A stretch of DNA of 64,000 bases from Tupaia tana (lineage: Eukaryota; Chordata; Mammalia; Scandentia; Tupaiidae): positions 24,368,779 to 24,432,778 of the forward strand of contig JAKSZU010000005.1 of NCBI GenBank assembly GCA_026018925.1. Reading direction: 5' to 3'. Numbering within the stretch: position 1 is the stretch's first letter; the number at the start of each line of letters is the position of its first letter. The notes under the pieces are model-generated. The model was not told where the DNA came from. It saw nothing but the letters and a program-made list of their open reading frames with translations, and made no database searches. The position numbers and the translations under genes are program-made. This document shows positions 63,976-64,000 of the stretch, piece after piece.

Positions 63976-64000
63976 GGTCAAACGTGTGTGTGTGTGTGTG
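63976..64000. repeat. (TG)n microsatellite, cut by the window end
   Basis: TG units up to the last base. Confidence 0.95.

Larger units (their letters stand above)
60658..64000 (+). other. Presumed start of intron 1
   Basis: Follows from the donor site at 60658. It holds the rest of the CpG island, one SINE-C, an L2-like fragment and a terminal TG microsatellite; no acceptor with a convincing exon is seen. 61480-62580 and 62775-63260 are non-repetitive and AT-rich. Confidence 0.4.

Overview
This is 64 kb of nuclear DNA from a placental mammal. Evidence: old eutherian repeats (MIR, L2, L1M-type 3' ends, MLT1 and MLT2 LTRs, a Tigger-type transposon), young L1-type LINEs, dense SINEs with target-site duplications, and one CpG island with a GT splice donor. 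I cannot name the species. There are no Alu dimers, rodent B1/B2/ID, rabbit C, carnivore Can-SINE or bat VES copies. Instead one tRNA-derived SINE family, unfamiliar to me, dominates (SINE-A, about 33 copies). Two relatives accompany it: SINE-C, a short form sharing the head (8 copies), and SINE-B, with a different body and a tail reading CATGGAAGAAATAAATAAA (13 copies). A single 7SL-like fragment near 32.6 kb is a weak hint towards Euarchontoglires.

Layout. From 1 to about 60 kb I find no host protein-coding exon that I can defend; the open frames are short and most fall in repeats. This part is intergenic, or intron of a gene whose exons lie outside. 1-3.2 kb is repeat-poor. 3.2-15.5 kb is packed with SINEs on old L1M, L2 and MIR remnants plus an MLT1 LTR. 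16-21 kb carries a mariner-like MITE, a very young SINE-A with an internal deletion, a poly-C tract, and a roughly 265-bp sequence present twice, the second copy lying inside an MLT2 LTR. 22.4-25.9 kb is the most distinctive element: a minus-strand LINE with a 5' UTR containing a perfect 125-bp tandem duplication, an almost open ORF1 and a 3' UTR, but no ORF2. That is the HAL1 (half-L1) layout. 26-36 kb mixes MITEs, an MLT1 LTR, MIRs, an L1M and a Tigger-type element. 36.3-37.6 kb is the 3' end of another L1. 38-60 kb again alternates SINEs, MITEs, L2/MIR and L1M with some repeat-poor stretches.

The only convincing host gene signal is at 60.3-61.5 kb: a dense CpG island with CCAAT and GC boxes, an ATG in a good Kozak context, 16 codons, and a GTGAGT donor. 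It looks like the promoter and first coding exon of a plus-strand gene that continues beyond the window; 60.66-64 kb would then be the start of intron 1. I do not recognise the gene from 16 residues.

How the parts relate: the A-tails and 9-18-bp duplications of the SINEs are what L1 machinery produces. HAL1 supplies only ORF1 protein and would have depended on ORF2 of another L1. Nesting gives a relative order: L1M, L2, MIR and MLT are hit by MITEs and SINE-B/C, and all of these are hit by near-identical SINE-A copies, which look like the most recent wave. Family names SINE-A/B/C and MITE-1/2 are local labels for this report.
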